Source of the DNA: Nitrososphaerota archaeon
Lineage (GTDB): Archaea > Thermoproteota > Nitrososphaeria > Nitrososphaerales > JAPUIC01
Assembly: GCA_027297425.1 (NCBI GenBank)
Contig: JAPUIC010000087.1
Coordinates: 1-8,636, forward strand
Reading direction: 5' to 3'
DNA length: 8,636 nucleotides
The notes under the pieces were generated by a model. It was not told where the DNA came from and searched no databases. It was given only the letters and a program-made list of their open reading frames with translations. This document shows positions 1 through 5,614 of the stretch, piece after piece. Both the position numbers and the translations under genes were made by a program. Each line of letters begins with the position of its first letter. Positions within the stretch are counted from its first letter, which is position 1.

Positions 1-1
1 G

Positions 2-868
2 GTTCATTATACTGATATTTATGATAAGGTATGGATTGGTGACCTTTCGAACTTTGATAAATGGGGATTGATTTCTGATGCCCTTGCGTTCACAATATCG
101 GGTCGGATGAAGTTTCCGGATTATCTGGAGATCCTAAGTAGGTACTCCGGAGAGAAGGATTATCTCCCTGTGTTCGAGATTTCTGACCAACTCTCATTCC
201 TAGATACCATAATTCCTTCAAAAGCAGCTCATATCTCCAAGGAATTTCACTCTTCCCAAATCAAGAAGTTAGAAGGGAGTAAGGATGAGAATAGCATCAT
301 GTTGCGAGGAATTATGATGGGTAGGCTCGCCATGGTGGATGATAGTTACGCGGACTCCTTGGGATCCAAGATGGAAGTGTATGACAGTATGCCAGCTGAT
401 GTCAAGAGCGCAGTCGCTATTGCATATGCTAGGGTGTCAGGAGACTTCGACGGCCTTCAAAAGAGATACTCGGAGAGTAAAGGTGATGAAGAGAGGTCGA
501 GATTCTTAAGGGCTATCATGAGCATCAAAGACCCTGCCCTAATCGCTTCTGCTCTGGGTATGGCGTTCACGGAGAAAGTGAAACGGCAAGAAATCACTAC
601 TATGATAATGTCAGCCACTCGCAATCCAGAAGCTAGGGAGGTAGTTTGGGATTGGATTAAGGATAATATTATCGCTATAAGAAAGCTCCATGAAGGAACT
701 GGTGGGATGTCAAGGCTCGCATTAGCCATCATACCGATTCTAGGGATTGGGCGGATTGCGGAAATAGAGAAATTCTTTTCGGAAAACAAATTTCCTGAGG
801 CTGAGAAAGGTGTTGAGGCCGGAATGGAAAAACTAAAGATTTACGATCGTTTTGTGAATAGTCTCTGA
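2..868 (+). CDS. M1-family aminopeptidase, C-terminal (ERAP1_C-like) domain, 5' partial
   Basis: The reading frame is open from the left edge (first complete codon at position 2) to a TGA at 866-868, so the gene starts outside the window; about 288 residues are visible. The visible start resembles the helical C-terminal domain of M1 zinc aminopeptidases (tricorn-interacting factor F2/F3, ERAP1_C): a W-x-L-like stretch with DALAF (residues about 28-32), a YLEIL motif, then EKDYLPVF, followed by helical repeats and a weak C-terminal W-DWIKDN segment. M1 enzymes remove N-terminal residues from peptides, and in archaea they finish proteasome or tricorn products in the cytosol. The catalytic HExxH and GAMEN motifs would lie upstream and are not visible, so activity cannot be judged. 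A TTG at 68 could be taken as a start, but the frame continues upstream with matching family sequence. The gene is convergent with the next gene. Confidence 0.82.
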   Translation, partial: VHYTDIYDKVWIGDLSNFDKWGLISDALAFTISGRMKFPDYLEILSRYSGEKDYLPVFEISDQLSFLDTIIPSKAAHISKEFHSSQIKKLEGSKDENSIMLRGIMMGRLAMVDDSYADSLGSKMEVYDSMPADVKSAVAIAYARVSGDFDGLQKRYSESKGDEERSRFLRAIMSIKDPALIASALGMAFTEKVKRQEITTMIMSATRNPEAREVVWDWIKDNIIAIRKLHEGTGGMSRLALAIIPILGIGRIAEIEKFFSENKFPEAEKGVEAGMEKLKIYDRFVNSL

Positions 869-880
869 TGTCTAGAGCAA

Positions 881-909
881 CTTGAGGGTATCAAGCATTA
901 CCTAGGTTT
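881..909 (+). terminator. Possible weak terminator between convergent genes
   Basis: CTTGA (881-885) and TCAAG (891-895) form a 5-bp hairpin with a 5-base loop, followed ten bases later by a short T run (906-909). It sits 13 bases after the aminopeptidase stop, in the gap before the convergent alanine dehydrogenase gene. The stem is short and the T run is only four, so this is a guess from position. Nothing else is visible in this gap. Confidence 0.25.
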
Positions 910-931
910 TGGAGATTTCGCATAAAATACG

Positions 932-1924
932 TCAGAGGACCAAATCTAATCTCTGACCTAACCCCATCTCAACCGCTCGATCGTACGCGTGTTTTGCTAT
1001 TACAGCGTCCTGCATAGCCAAGCCGGTAGAATCAAAGATGGTAATTTCATCTTCTGAGGTTCTACCTTGTACCTTTCCTAATACTACATTGGCTAGGTCG
1101 CTTTTCACGTCATCTCTATCTATGAAGCCATCTTTTAGAGGGATGTTTATCTCACCAGCGTGGGCGGCTTGTGCCATGTCATCTACAATAATAGTACCGT
1201 GCTTCAATATGTTAGGGTCTAATTCTTGCTTCCCGGGGGCGTCTGCTCCAACAGCACAGAGATGAGTCCCAGGTCTTACCCACTCCTCTCTAATGTGTGG
1301 TTTTCTAGAAGGGGTAAGCGTAATACAAATGTCTGAATTACGTACAACAGTCTCCGCCTCAGATTCGCCCGATATCGTCACCGTAGGGTAAAGAGTCTTA
1401 GACTCGCTCAGGAACGTGGTCAAGCGACTGTTATCGGGATCGAAAGCCCGTACTTCCTTAATCCCCGTCAATAATTCCAACATCGCCATTAGCTGAGTAG
1501 TTGCTTGAATTCCCGTTCCTATAATCCCTAAAATTTTCGAGTTTTCCCTAGCTAGATATTTCGCCGATATCGCGCTAGTTGCTCCAGTTCTCATTGCGGT
1601 TAACCAAGATCCGCCCATTATAGAGAGTGGAAAACCAGTTCGAGGATCGATTAGGATTAGCGTCCCCATAACGCTCGGCAGTCCTTCTAAACGATTTTCG
1701 GGATGGGAGTTTACAACTTTGACTGCAGAAACATCCATATCTTCCAAATATGAAGGCATGATTCTTAGATCACCCTTGGACTTATTGTAATAGAGGTAGG
1801 ACTTTACGGGCATCTGAACCTTTCCTCGCCCTTTCGCTTCGAAGACCTGCTCGACAGCATCTATGACAGATCTCATCTCTAGTAAGGATCGGATGTCCTT
1901 CTCTGTAAGTATTGTAGTTTGCAT
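932..1924 (-). CDS. ala: Alanine dehydrogenase / ornithine cyclodeaminase family protein (Archaeoglobus type)
   Basis: A cytosolic NAD-dependent enzyme of the ornithine cyclodeaminase/mu-crystallin family, 330 residues from the start chosen here. It resembles the Archaeoglobus alanine dehydrogenase, which interconverts alanine with pyruvate and ammonia. Visible features are QMPVK (37-41, with the family's catalytic-type Lys41), GDLRIMP (Arg54), KVVNSHPEN (69-77), a Rossmann motif GTGIQA (136-141), TPSRKP (204-209), GADAPGKQE (226-234, Asp228) and FDSTGLAMQD (297-306). An ornithine cyclodeaminase role cannot be excluded by eye. Start choice: an in-frame ATG lies at 1942, but GGAGGT (1936-1931) sits six bases before the ATG at 1924, so the longer form would have its ribosome binding site inside the coding region. 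A TATA-like element near 1969-1977 would start the mRNA near 1947. The gene is transcribed alone, divergent from tRNA-Ser. Confidence 0.85.
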   Translation of the reverse strand: MQTTILTEKDIRSLLEMRSVIDAVEQVFEAKGRGKVQMPVKSYLYYNKSKGDLRIMPSYLEDMDVSAVKVVNSHPENRLEGLPSVMGTLILIDPRTGFPLSIMGGSWLTAMRTGATSAISAKYLARENSKILGIIGTGIQATTQLMAMLELLTGIKEVRAFDPDNSRLTTFLSESKTLYPTVTISGESEAETVVRNSDICITLTPSRKPHIREEWVRPGTHLCAVGADAPGKQELDPNILKHGTIIVDDMAQAAHAGEINIPLKDGFIDRDDVKSDLANVVLGKVQGRTSEDEITIFDSTGLAMQDAVIAKHAYDRAVEMGLGQRLDLVL

Positions 1925-1930
1925 TGAGGA

Positions 1931-1936
1931 ACCTCC
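1931..1936 (-). promoter_or_regulatory. Shine-Dalgarno site deciding the start of ala
   Basis: On the minus strand GGAGGT is followed by six bases and then ATG at 1924. This near-perfect site favours that codon over the in-frame ATG at 1942, which lies upstream of the site. Confidence 0.75.
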
Positions 1937-1968
1937 AGACATATTATCTGTAAAAAGTTAACGGGTTA

Positions 1969-1977
1969 CTATACTAA
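1969..1977 (-). promoter_or_regulatory. Candidate TATA box for ala
   Basis: TTAGTATAG on the minus strand is preceded by a purine-rich stretch (GAAAGGA) that could act as BRE. Transcription starting about 25 bases downstream, near 1947, would give a roughly 22-base leader containing the GGAGGT site. Judged by spacing only. Confidence 0.4.
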
Positions 1978-1999
1978 TCCTTTCGGTGAATTAAGAAGT

Positions 2000-2010
2000 A
2001 AAGATAATAA
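2000..2010 (+). promoter_or_regulatory. Candidate TATA box (box A) for tRNA-Ser
   Basis: AAAGATAATAA is centred about 28 bases before the first base of the tRNA, the usual archaeal distance for starting transcription at or just before the tRNA 5' end. The stretch 1943-2032 between ala and the tRNA holds the two divergent promoters and nothing else visible. Confidence 0.5.
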
Positions 2011-2052
2011 CGGTCGTTAACTCAGATTCCTCGCCGGGATGGCAGAGTGGAC

Positions 2053-2067
2053 TGGGAAGCCACATAG
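2053..2067 (+). other. tRNA-Ser intron 1 (D loop, non-canonical)
   Basis: A 15-base insertion in the 3' part of the D loop. Removing it gives an 11-base D loop of normal class II length. The fold is a relaxed BHB: G2047-U2065, U2048-A2064 and G2049-C2063 form the central helix, G2054-C2061 and G2055-C2060 the distal helix with a GAAG loop, and bulges 2051-2053 and 2066-2068 carry the cuts. A one-base shift (2054-2068) also gives a good D loop (GAGTGGACTAA), so the boundaries are uncertain by one base. This is the weakest of the three BHB folds. Confidence 0.7.
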
Positions 2068-2077
2068 GAATGCGCGG

Positions 2078-2092
2078 TTCGAAAGAGCGTAA
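2078..2092 (+). other. tRNA-Ser intron 2 (anticodon stem, position 29/30)
   Basis: This 15-base insertion interrupts the 5' strand of the anticodon stem after its third base. Splicing CGG to GC creates CGGGC, which pairs perfectly with GCCCG at 2121-2125. The BHB is strong: GCGC (2072-2075) pairs with GCGT (2087-2090), the 3-base bulges are G2076 G2077/T2078 and A2091 A2092/G2093, and the inner stem T2079-A2086, C2080-G2085 closes a GAAA loop. Confidence 0.88.
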
Positions 2093-2100
2093 GCCTTGAG

Positions 2101-2119
2101 TTCCTTGTGTGAACGAGGG
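2101..2119 (+). other. tRNA-Ser intron 3 (canonical position 37/38)
   Basis: A 19-base intron one base after the anticodon, the standard archaeal and eukaryal site. The central helix pairs CTTG (2095-2098, holding C32, U33 and two anticodon bases) with CGAG (2114-2117). Cuts fall in the bulges A2099 G2100/T2101 and G2118 G2119/A2120. An inner stem TTC (2101-2103) with GAA (2111-2113) is possible in part. Splicing gives the loop CTTGAGA. Confidence 0.9.
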
Positions 2120-2208
2120 AGCCCGTGACCCTTCGGGGTCTCGGGGGTTCGAATCCCCCTCCCGGCACATCTAATCTCAACAAGTAGGTTTTTGATACTT
2201 AATTATTG

Positions 2209-2223
2209 ATGATTAGTAATCAT
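2209..2223. repeat. 15-base inverted repeat upstream of trmJ
   Basis: ATGATTA and TAATCAT flank a single G, a perfect 7+1+7 dyad. It lies between the tRNA-Ser 3' end and the trmJ promoter, about 40 bases upstream of the putative TATA box. With one spacer base it cannot form an RNA hairpin, so a protein-binding dyad is the only sensible reading. It may be chance in AT-rich DNA. Confidence 0.35.
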
Positions 2224-2255
2224 GATTCTACGAGAGATCGTAATACAAAACGAAG

Positions 2256-2264
2256 CTAAAATAC
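2256..2264 (+). promoter_or_regulatory. Candidate TATA box for trmJ
   Basis: CTAAAATAC, preceded by CGAAG, is centred about 25 bases before the GTG at 2285. That places the transcript start on or next to the start codon and suggests a leaderless mRNA. Confidence 0.45.
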
Positions 2265-2284
2265 AACTTGAATAGTGGTCGAGG

Positions 2285-3022
2285 GTGGTCTTGAACTCAA
2301 TTCCAGTCTGCGTGATGGAGCCTACTTATCCGATAAACCTAGGGTATATTGCAAGGGTAATGAAGAATTTTGGTCTCTCAGAACTATTCATAATCAACCC
2401 GCAGGTTAAGCTATCTGACGCCTATCCTTTTGCTAGCCACGGTAGAGATCTGATCGATTCAGCTGTAATACTCAGAAACTTGAAGGAACTAGCTCAGAAG
2501 TTTGACATACTAGTGGGGACCACTGCCATCTTGGGAACGAGAAGTGGCAACATCGGTAGAGATTCGATTCCTGCTGAGGATCTATCAGCGAAACTACGGA
2601 CGGTAAAGGGGAAAGCGTGTGTTCTACTAGGGAGGGATACCACAGGCTTAACCGCGCCAGAGTTGGAATTATGCGATCTAGTTGTCACGATCGGAGCTTA
2701 TGAGGGTTATAGAACCCTAAATATATCCCACGCCTTGGCTATAATCCTCTACGAGTTATCTAAGACAAAGTATTCACGAAGTAGAGAGATCGCGTCTAGA
2801 AGTGAAAGAGAAAGAATAATGACTTACGTGTCAGAGTTGTGCGGACTGTTATCAATTCCTGTCCACAAGCAAAAAATAATTGTTAATAGTCTTCGAAAAA
2901 TATTTGGTAGAGCAAATCCTACCCCAAGGGAAATAAACGTAATAAATTCTCTTTTCAGAAGGTCACTGACTATTATTCAAAAGTACCCTAAGGATGAGAA
3001 TGAAAACCGTAAAGTTAGGTAA
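2285..3022 (+). CDS. trmJ: TrmJ-type tRNA (position 32) 2'-O-methyltransferase, SPOUT family
   Basis: A 245-residue SpoU/TrmH-class SPOUT methyltransferase that transfers a methyl group from S-adenosylmethionine to a ribose 2'-OH. All three family motifs are visible: motif 1 NLGYIARVMKNFG (18-30), motif 2 LLGRDTTGLTAPELELCD (114-131) and motif 3 YRTLNISHALAIILYEL (142-158). The last two build the trefoil-knot SAM site and dimer interface. N-terminal placement of the catalytic domain, length and GTTAILGTRSGN (78-89) fit TrmJ, which methylates nucleotide 32 of tRNAs; archaeal members studied favour C32. The remaining C-terminal part is a charged extension. Start: GTG at 2285 suits a leaderless mRNA from the TATA box near 2260. 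TTG at 2291, preceded by GAGGGTGG, is an alternative losing two residues. It lies downstream of tRNA-Ser on the same strand and is convergent with sufU. Confidence 0.87.
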   Translation: MVLNSIPVCVMEPTYPINLGYIARVMKNFGLSELFIINPQVKLSDAYPFASHGRDLIDSAVILRNLKELAQKFDILVGTTAILGTRSGNIGRDSIPAEDLSAKLRTVKGKACVLLGRDTTGLTAPELELCDLVVTIGAYEGYRTLNISHALAIILYELSKTKYSRSREIASRSERERIMTYVSELCGLLSIPVHKQKIIVNSLRKIFGRANPTPREINVINSLFRRSLTIIQKYPKDENENRKVR

Positions 3023-3059
3023 CTAATTCCTGGCGGTAAAGAAAGTCTGGCTTAGTAAT

Positions 3060-3470
3060 CTACAGATTCCTGTCGTCGCCTTCGAGTACTTTACCGAGGT
3101 GAGAGTATATAGCTAACTTCAGAACTTTTAACGGTAGAAGCGCGCACTTGATCCTTACGGGTCCGAGGTTCGGCGTGCCCATAGCTCCCAATAACTCCTC
3201 CTTGTTGAATTGTCGGGCATCTTCTATCTTCTTACCCTGTACCATCTCGGTTAGTATAGAAGCGGAGGCCATACTAATAGCGCACCCTTTTCCGTTAAAT
3301 CTAATATCCGCGATCTTATCCGATTCTCCTAATTTTATCTGCATCTCCAACTCGTCTCCACACAGTGGATTCGTATCCATCGCCTTCATATCCGGATTCT
3401 CTAGCGTCCCGTAGTTACGCGGATTCTTATAATAATCTAAGATTATCTCTTTGTATAGATCCTCGCTCAT
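3060..3470 (-). CDS. sufU: SufU/IscU-type iron-sulfur scaffold or sulfur-acceptor protein
   Basis: A 136-residue protein of the IscU/NifU N-terminal/SufU family, which receives sulfur from a cysteine desulfurase. The three metal/sulfur cysteines are present: Cys37 in NPLCGDE (with Asp39), Cys63 in GKGCAIS, and Cys109 in VRIKCALLPLK. The opening DLYKEIILDYYKNPRN (4-19) is typical. The residue before the last Cys is Lys108, as in SufU, where IscU has His. The Cys63-Cys109 spacing of 46 is close to IscU (43 in E. coli) and much shorter than in Bacillus SufU, so the usual SufU insertion is missing. The start ATG overlaps the sufS stop as ATGA (3467-3470). AAAGGAG (3487-3481) lies ten bases upstream inside sufS. 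It is the last gene of sufC-sufS-sufU, and the gap to trmJ is 37 bases. Confidence 0.92.
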   Translation of the reverse strand: MSEDLYKEIILDYYKNPRNYGTLENPDMKAMDTNPLCGDELEMQIKLGESDKIADIRFNGKGCAISMASASILTEMVQGKKIEDARQFNKEELLGAMGTPNLGPVRIKCALLPLKVLKLAIYSHLGKVLEGDDRNL

Positions 3471-4708
3471 AGCTTGAAGACTCCTTTAACTGCCTCAATA
3501 CCGTGTATTAACATATCGATATCTTCATTGTTATTATAGACATAGAAGCTCGCACGCGTTGTCGCTGGCACGCCTAGTTTTTCCATTAGAGGCTGTGCAC
3601 AGTGATGACCCGCACGAATACAGACGTTATGGGTATCCAAAATACTAGCTGTATCATGTGCGTGAACACCTTTTATGTTGAAGGATATCAATCCAGCCCG
3701 CTTATCTGGATCCTTTGGTCCATATACCGTAATCCCTGGAATTGATTGAACCATATCCAGTGCTCTAGAAGTAATTGCTCGTTCGTGTGCTCTAATCTGG
3801 TCAATTCCTAGACCATTGATGTAATCGATAGCCGCGCCGAGTCCTATCGCACCTGCTATATTCGGAGTTCCAGCTTCGAACTTCCACGGTAGATCATTCC
3901 ATCTTGCACTATCCTTGTGTACTTCCTTTATCATGTCTCCACCATAAAGGAACGGCTCCATGCGATCGAGGATTTCTTCCCGTGCATATAGTATGCCTAT
4001 GCCTGTCGGTCCGAGCATCTTATGACCCGAAAATGCCATGAAGTCACAATCAAGATCACGAACATCTGTAGTCATATGAGGAGTGGTTTGGGCTGAATCC
4101 AGGACCACTAACGCACCTTTGTCATGAGCACGTCTTATCATCTCTTTTGCAGGATTTATCGTCCCTAGGACGTTTGAAGCATGTGTAAACGCTAGGAGCT
4201 TAGAACGATTGTCAAGGGAACTATCGAGCTGGTCAAGGCTAAGGAATCCGTCGTCATCGACCTCTAGATACCGTAAGCTCGCACCTTTTTCTTTACAGAG
4301 CATCATCCAAGGAACAATGTTGCTATGATGTTCCATTTCAGTCAGTAGGACGTTATCTCCGGTCTGGATATTTGTTCGACCCCAAGTCTGAGAAATTAGA
4401 TTTATGGCCTCAGTGGTACTCCTGACAAATATTATTTCTTTGGGACTCCTCGCATTAATGAATCGAGCCACCTTTTCTCTCGCTCTCTCATAGGCTTCTG
4501 TTGCTTCGACGCTAATTCGGTAGACTCCCCTGTGGACATTGGAATTATATTTCTGGTAGTACTCCATTTCAGCATCAATGACTTTAGATGGCCTCTGAGA
4601 TGTTGCTGCACTATCGAGGTATACTAACGGCTTAGCTACAGCCTGTTGAAAGATAGGGAAATCCTGACGTATTATTTTAGGGTCCAGAGTTAGTGATCCC
4701 TTGATCAT
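3467..4708 (-). CDS. sufS: Group II cysteine desulfurase SufS
   Basis: A 413-residue PLP-dependent class V aminotransferase fold enzyme that removes sulfur from cysteine, giving alanine and a protein persulfide. Visible motifs are LDSAATSQRP (31-40), NVHRGVYRIS (57-66), EMEHHSN (124-130, PLP-stacking His), THASNVLGT (175-183), VVLDSAQTTPH (201-211, Asp204 and Gln207 for PLP), FSGHKMLGPTG (226-236, Lys230 Schiff base), FEAGTPN (277-283) and RAGHHCAQP (365-373). Cys370 is the catalytic cysteine in the RxGHHC setting of group II (SufS/CsdA) enzymes. Length is normal. The start ATG overlaps the sufC stop (ATGA, 4705-4708), with GAAGGTGG just before it, and the stop overlaps sufU the same way. This indicates translational coupling and matched production of desulfurase and acceptor. 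Confidence 0.96.
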   Translation of the reverse strand: MIKGSLTLDPKIIRQDFPIFQQAVAKPLVYLDSAATSQRPSKVIDAEMEYYQKYNSNVHRGVYRISVEATEAYERAREKVARFINARSPKEIIFVRSTTEAINLISQTWGRTNIQTGDNVLLTEMEHHSNIVPWMMLCKEKGASLRYLEVDDDGFLSLDQLDSSLDNRSKLLAFTHASNVLGTINPAKEMIRRAHDKGALVVLDSAQTTPHMTTDVRDLDCDFMAFSGHKMLGPTGIGILYAREEILDRMEPFLYGGDMIKEVHKDSARWNDLPWKFEAGTPNIAGAIGLGAAIDYINGLGIDQIRAHERAITSRALDMVQSIPGITVYGPKDPDKRAGLISFNIKGVHAHDTASILDTHNVCIRAGHHCAQPLMEKLGVPATTRASFYVYNNNEDIDMLIHGIEAVKGVFKL

Positions 4709-5496
4709 CCACCTTCGCCATCATTTTTTGTAACCCAACCATAACCCTTCTTCTCGACCTTTTCCGCAAGATCCTTGCCACCAGATTTTACAATAACGCC
4801 ATCAACAAGGATATGGACAAAGTCCGGCTTTACGTAGTTAAGTATGCGCTGATAATGAGTTATCAAGAGAACCCCAAGGTTCGGACCAGATAATTTGTTT
4901 ACAGAATCTGCTACGATCTTTAGAGCGTCTATATCGAGTCCTGAATCTGTTTCATCTAAGAGTGCTATTTTTGGACTTAAGGAGGCGAGTTGCAGGATTT
5001 CACATTTCTTCTTTTCACCACCCGAAAAACCTTCGTTGAGATACCTCTTTGCAAACGATTCTTCAAACTTTAGGAGTTTCATCTTCTCTTTTAGAATATT
5101 CCAGAATTCGAGGGCAGAGGTCATCGCTTTCTGATCTTTTGGATCTTTGGAGGCTCCGTTCTCTGACTTAAGCGCTGTATAAGCAGTTTTGAGAAAATTA
5201 AAGACAGTAACACCTTCTATTTCATATGGATACTGAAAAGCCAAGAACAAGCCTAACTTTGCCCGCTTATCTGGTGTAAGTGCAAGAACATCAGTACCAT
5301 CAAAAGTAATAGTTCCTTTAGTAATCTTATACTTGGGATGACCCATTATACTGTAGGCCAGGGTACTCTTTCCAGACCCATTGGGACCCATTATAGCGTG
5401 GATCTCGCCCTGGTTAACGGTAAGGTTAAGCCCTTTGAGAATTTCGTTGGAGTCTACACTTACATGCAGATCCTTCATAACTAGTGTTGAGGGCAA
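4705..5496 (-). CDS. sufC: Fe-S cluster assembly ATPase SufC
   Basis: A 263-residue soluble ABC ATPase that works with SufB and SufD in building iron-sulfur clusters. Walker A is GPNGSGKST (37-45), Q-loop Gln88 in FQYP, the ABC signature is FSGGEKKK (157-164), Walker B is IALLDETDSGLD (177-188, Glu182), and the H-loop is His214 in ITHYQRIL. GFSGGEKKKCEILQ and DETDSGLDIDALK are diagnostic for SufC, as is the LAFQYP segment, and separate it from transporter ATPases. The first codon of the chosen start is TTG (5496), giving a normal N-terminus (STLVMKDLHV) and fitting a leaderless mRNA from the TATA-like box at 5525-5533. ATG at 5478 is a possible shorter start with a roughly 24-base leader. It is first gene of the operon. 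No sufB or sufD is seen in the window. Confidence 0.93.
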   Translation of the reverse strand: MPSTLVMKDLHVSVDSNEILKGLNLTVNQGEIHAIMGPNGSGKSTLAYSIMGHPKYKITKGTITFDGTDVLALTPDKRAKLGLFLAFQYPYEIEGVTVFNFLKTAYTALKSENGASKDPKDQKAMTSALEFWNILKEKMKLLKFEESFAKRYLNEGFSGGEKKKCEILQLASLSPKIALLDETDSGLDIDALKIVADSVNKLSGPNLGVLLITHYQRILNYVKPDFVHILVDGVIVKSGGKDLAEKVEKKGYGWVTKNDGEGG

Positions 5497-5524
5497 GCTT
5501 TTGTCAATTGAAATATCCTATTAT

Positions 5525-5533
5525 TATATTTAA
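5525..5533 (-). promoter_or_regulatory. Candidate TATA box for sufC-sufS-sufU
   Basis: On the minus strand TTAAATATA is centred about 33 bases before the TTG at 5496, putting the transcript start near 5502-5505 with a leader of only several bases. The 18-bp palindrome lies immediately upstream, covering the place where BRE and TFB contacts would fall. Confidence 0.5.
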
Positions 5534-5536
5534 GCA

Positions 5537-5554
5537 TTATAACATATGTTATAA
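5537..5554. promoter_or_regulatory. Perfect 18-bp palindrome, candidate operator between sufC and cysM
   Basis: TTATAACAT followed by its exact reverse complement ATGTTATAA. It lies in the 118-base divergent region, next to the sufC TATA-like box (5525-5533) and 24 bases upstream of the cysM TATA-like box (5578-5586). A perfect dyad of this length between divergent genes of linked function suggests binding of a dimeric regulator. Each half also contains TTATAA, so it could instead be part of a two-way promoter core. Binding is not shown by the sequence. Confidence 0.55.
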
Positions 5555-5577
5555 CCTTAGAATTAACATTTTGCAAG

Positions 5578-5586
5578 CTTTTATAG
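5578..5586 (+). promoter_or_regulatory. Candidate TATA box for cysM
   Basis: CTTTTATAG is centred about 33 bases before ATG 5615, so transcription would start near 5607 and give a leader of about eight bases. GAGAGGTA at 5592-5599 would lie outside such an mRNA. Confidence 0.5.
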
Positions 5587-5614
5587 CGCCCGAGAGGTAA
5601 ATAATCTATCTTTC

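Larger units (their letters stand above)
2033..2167 (+). tRNA. tRNA-Ser(UGA) with three introns
   Basis: The gene spans 135 bases. Removing three introns leaves an 86-base class II tRNA with every arm paired. The acceptor is GCCGGGA (2033-2039) with TCCCGGC (2160-2166), discriminator A2167, no encoded CCA. The D stem is GCA (2042-2044) with TGC (2071-2073). The anticodon stem CGGGC is split (2075-2077 plus 2093-2094) and pairs with GCCCG (2121-2125). The anticodon loop is CTTGAGA after splicing, with anticodon TGA at 2097-2099. The variable arm is GACCC/GGGTC around a TTCG tetraloop (2127-2140). The T arm is GGGGG, TTCGAAT, CCCCC (2143-2159). The long variable arm and UGA anticodon identify serine (reads UCN codons). 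Splicing would need the archaeal tRNA endonuclease. A T-rich run at 2189-2193 may end the transcript. Confidence 0.93.

Noticed and set aside
457..789. Minus-strand frame of 110 codons inside the aminopeptidase
   Set aside because: It is antisense to a clear coding region and has no family features.
68..868. A complete 266-residue protein starting with TTG at 68
   Set aside because: The frame is open back to the left edge and the upstream codons continue the aminopeptidase family sequence, so the TTG is an internal leucine codon.
2076..2100. Alternative anticodons for the class II tRNA: CGA near 2080-2082 and GAG at 2098-2100
   Set aside because: CGA lies inside intron 2, and reading it leaves the anticodon stem unpaired. 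GAG (Leu) would shift the loop by one base and break the CGGGC/GCCCG stem. Only TGA at 2097-2099 gives a complete cloverleaf.
2206..2284. C/D-box guide RNA suggested by TTGATGA at 2206-2212
   Set aside because: No CTGA box D follows at a suitable distance and there is no terminal stem.
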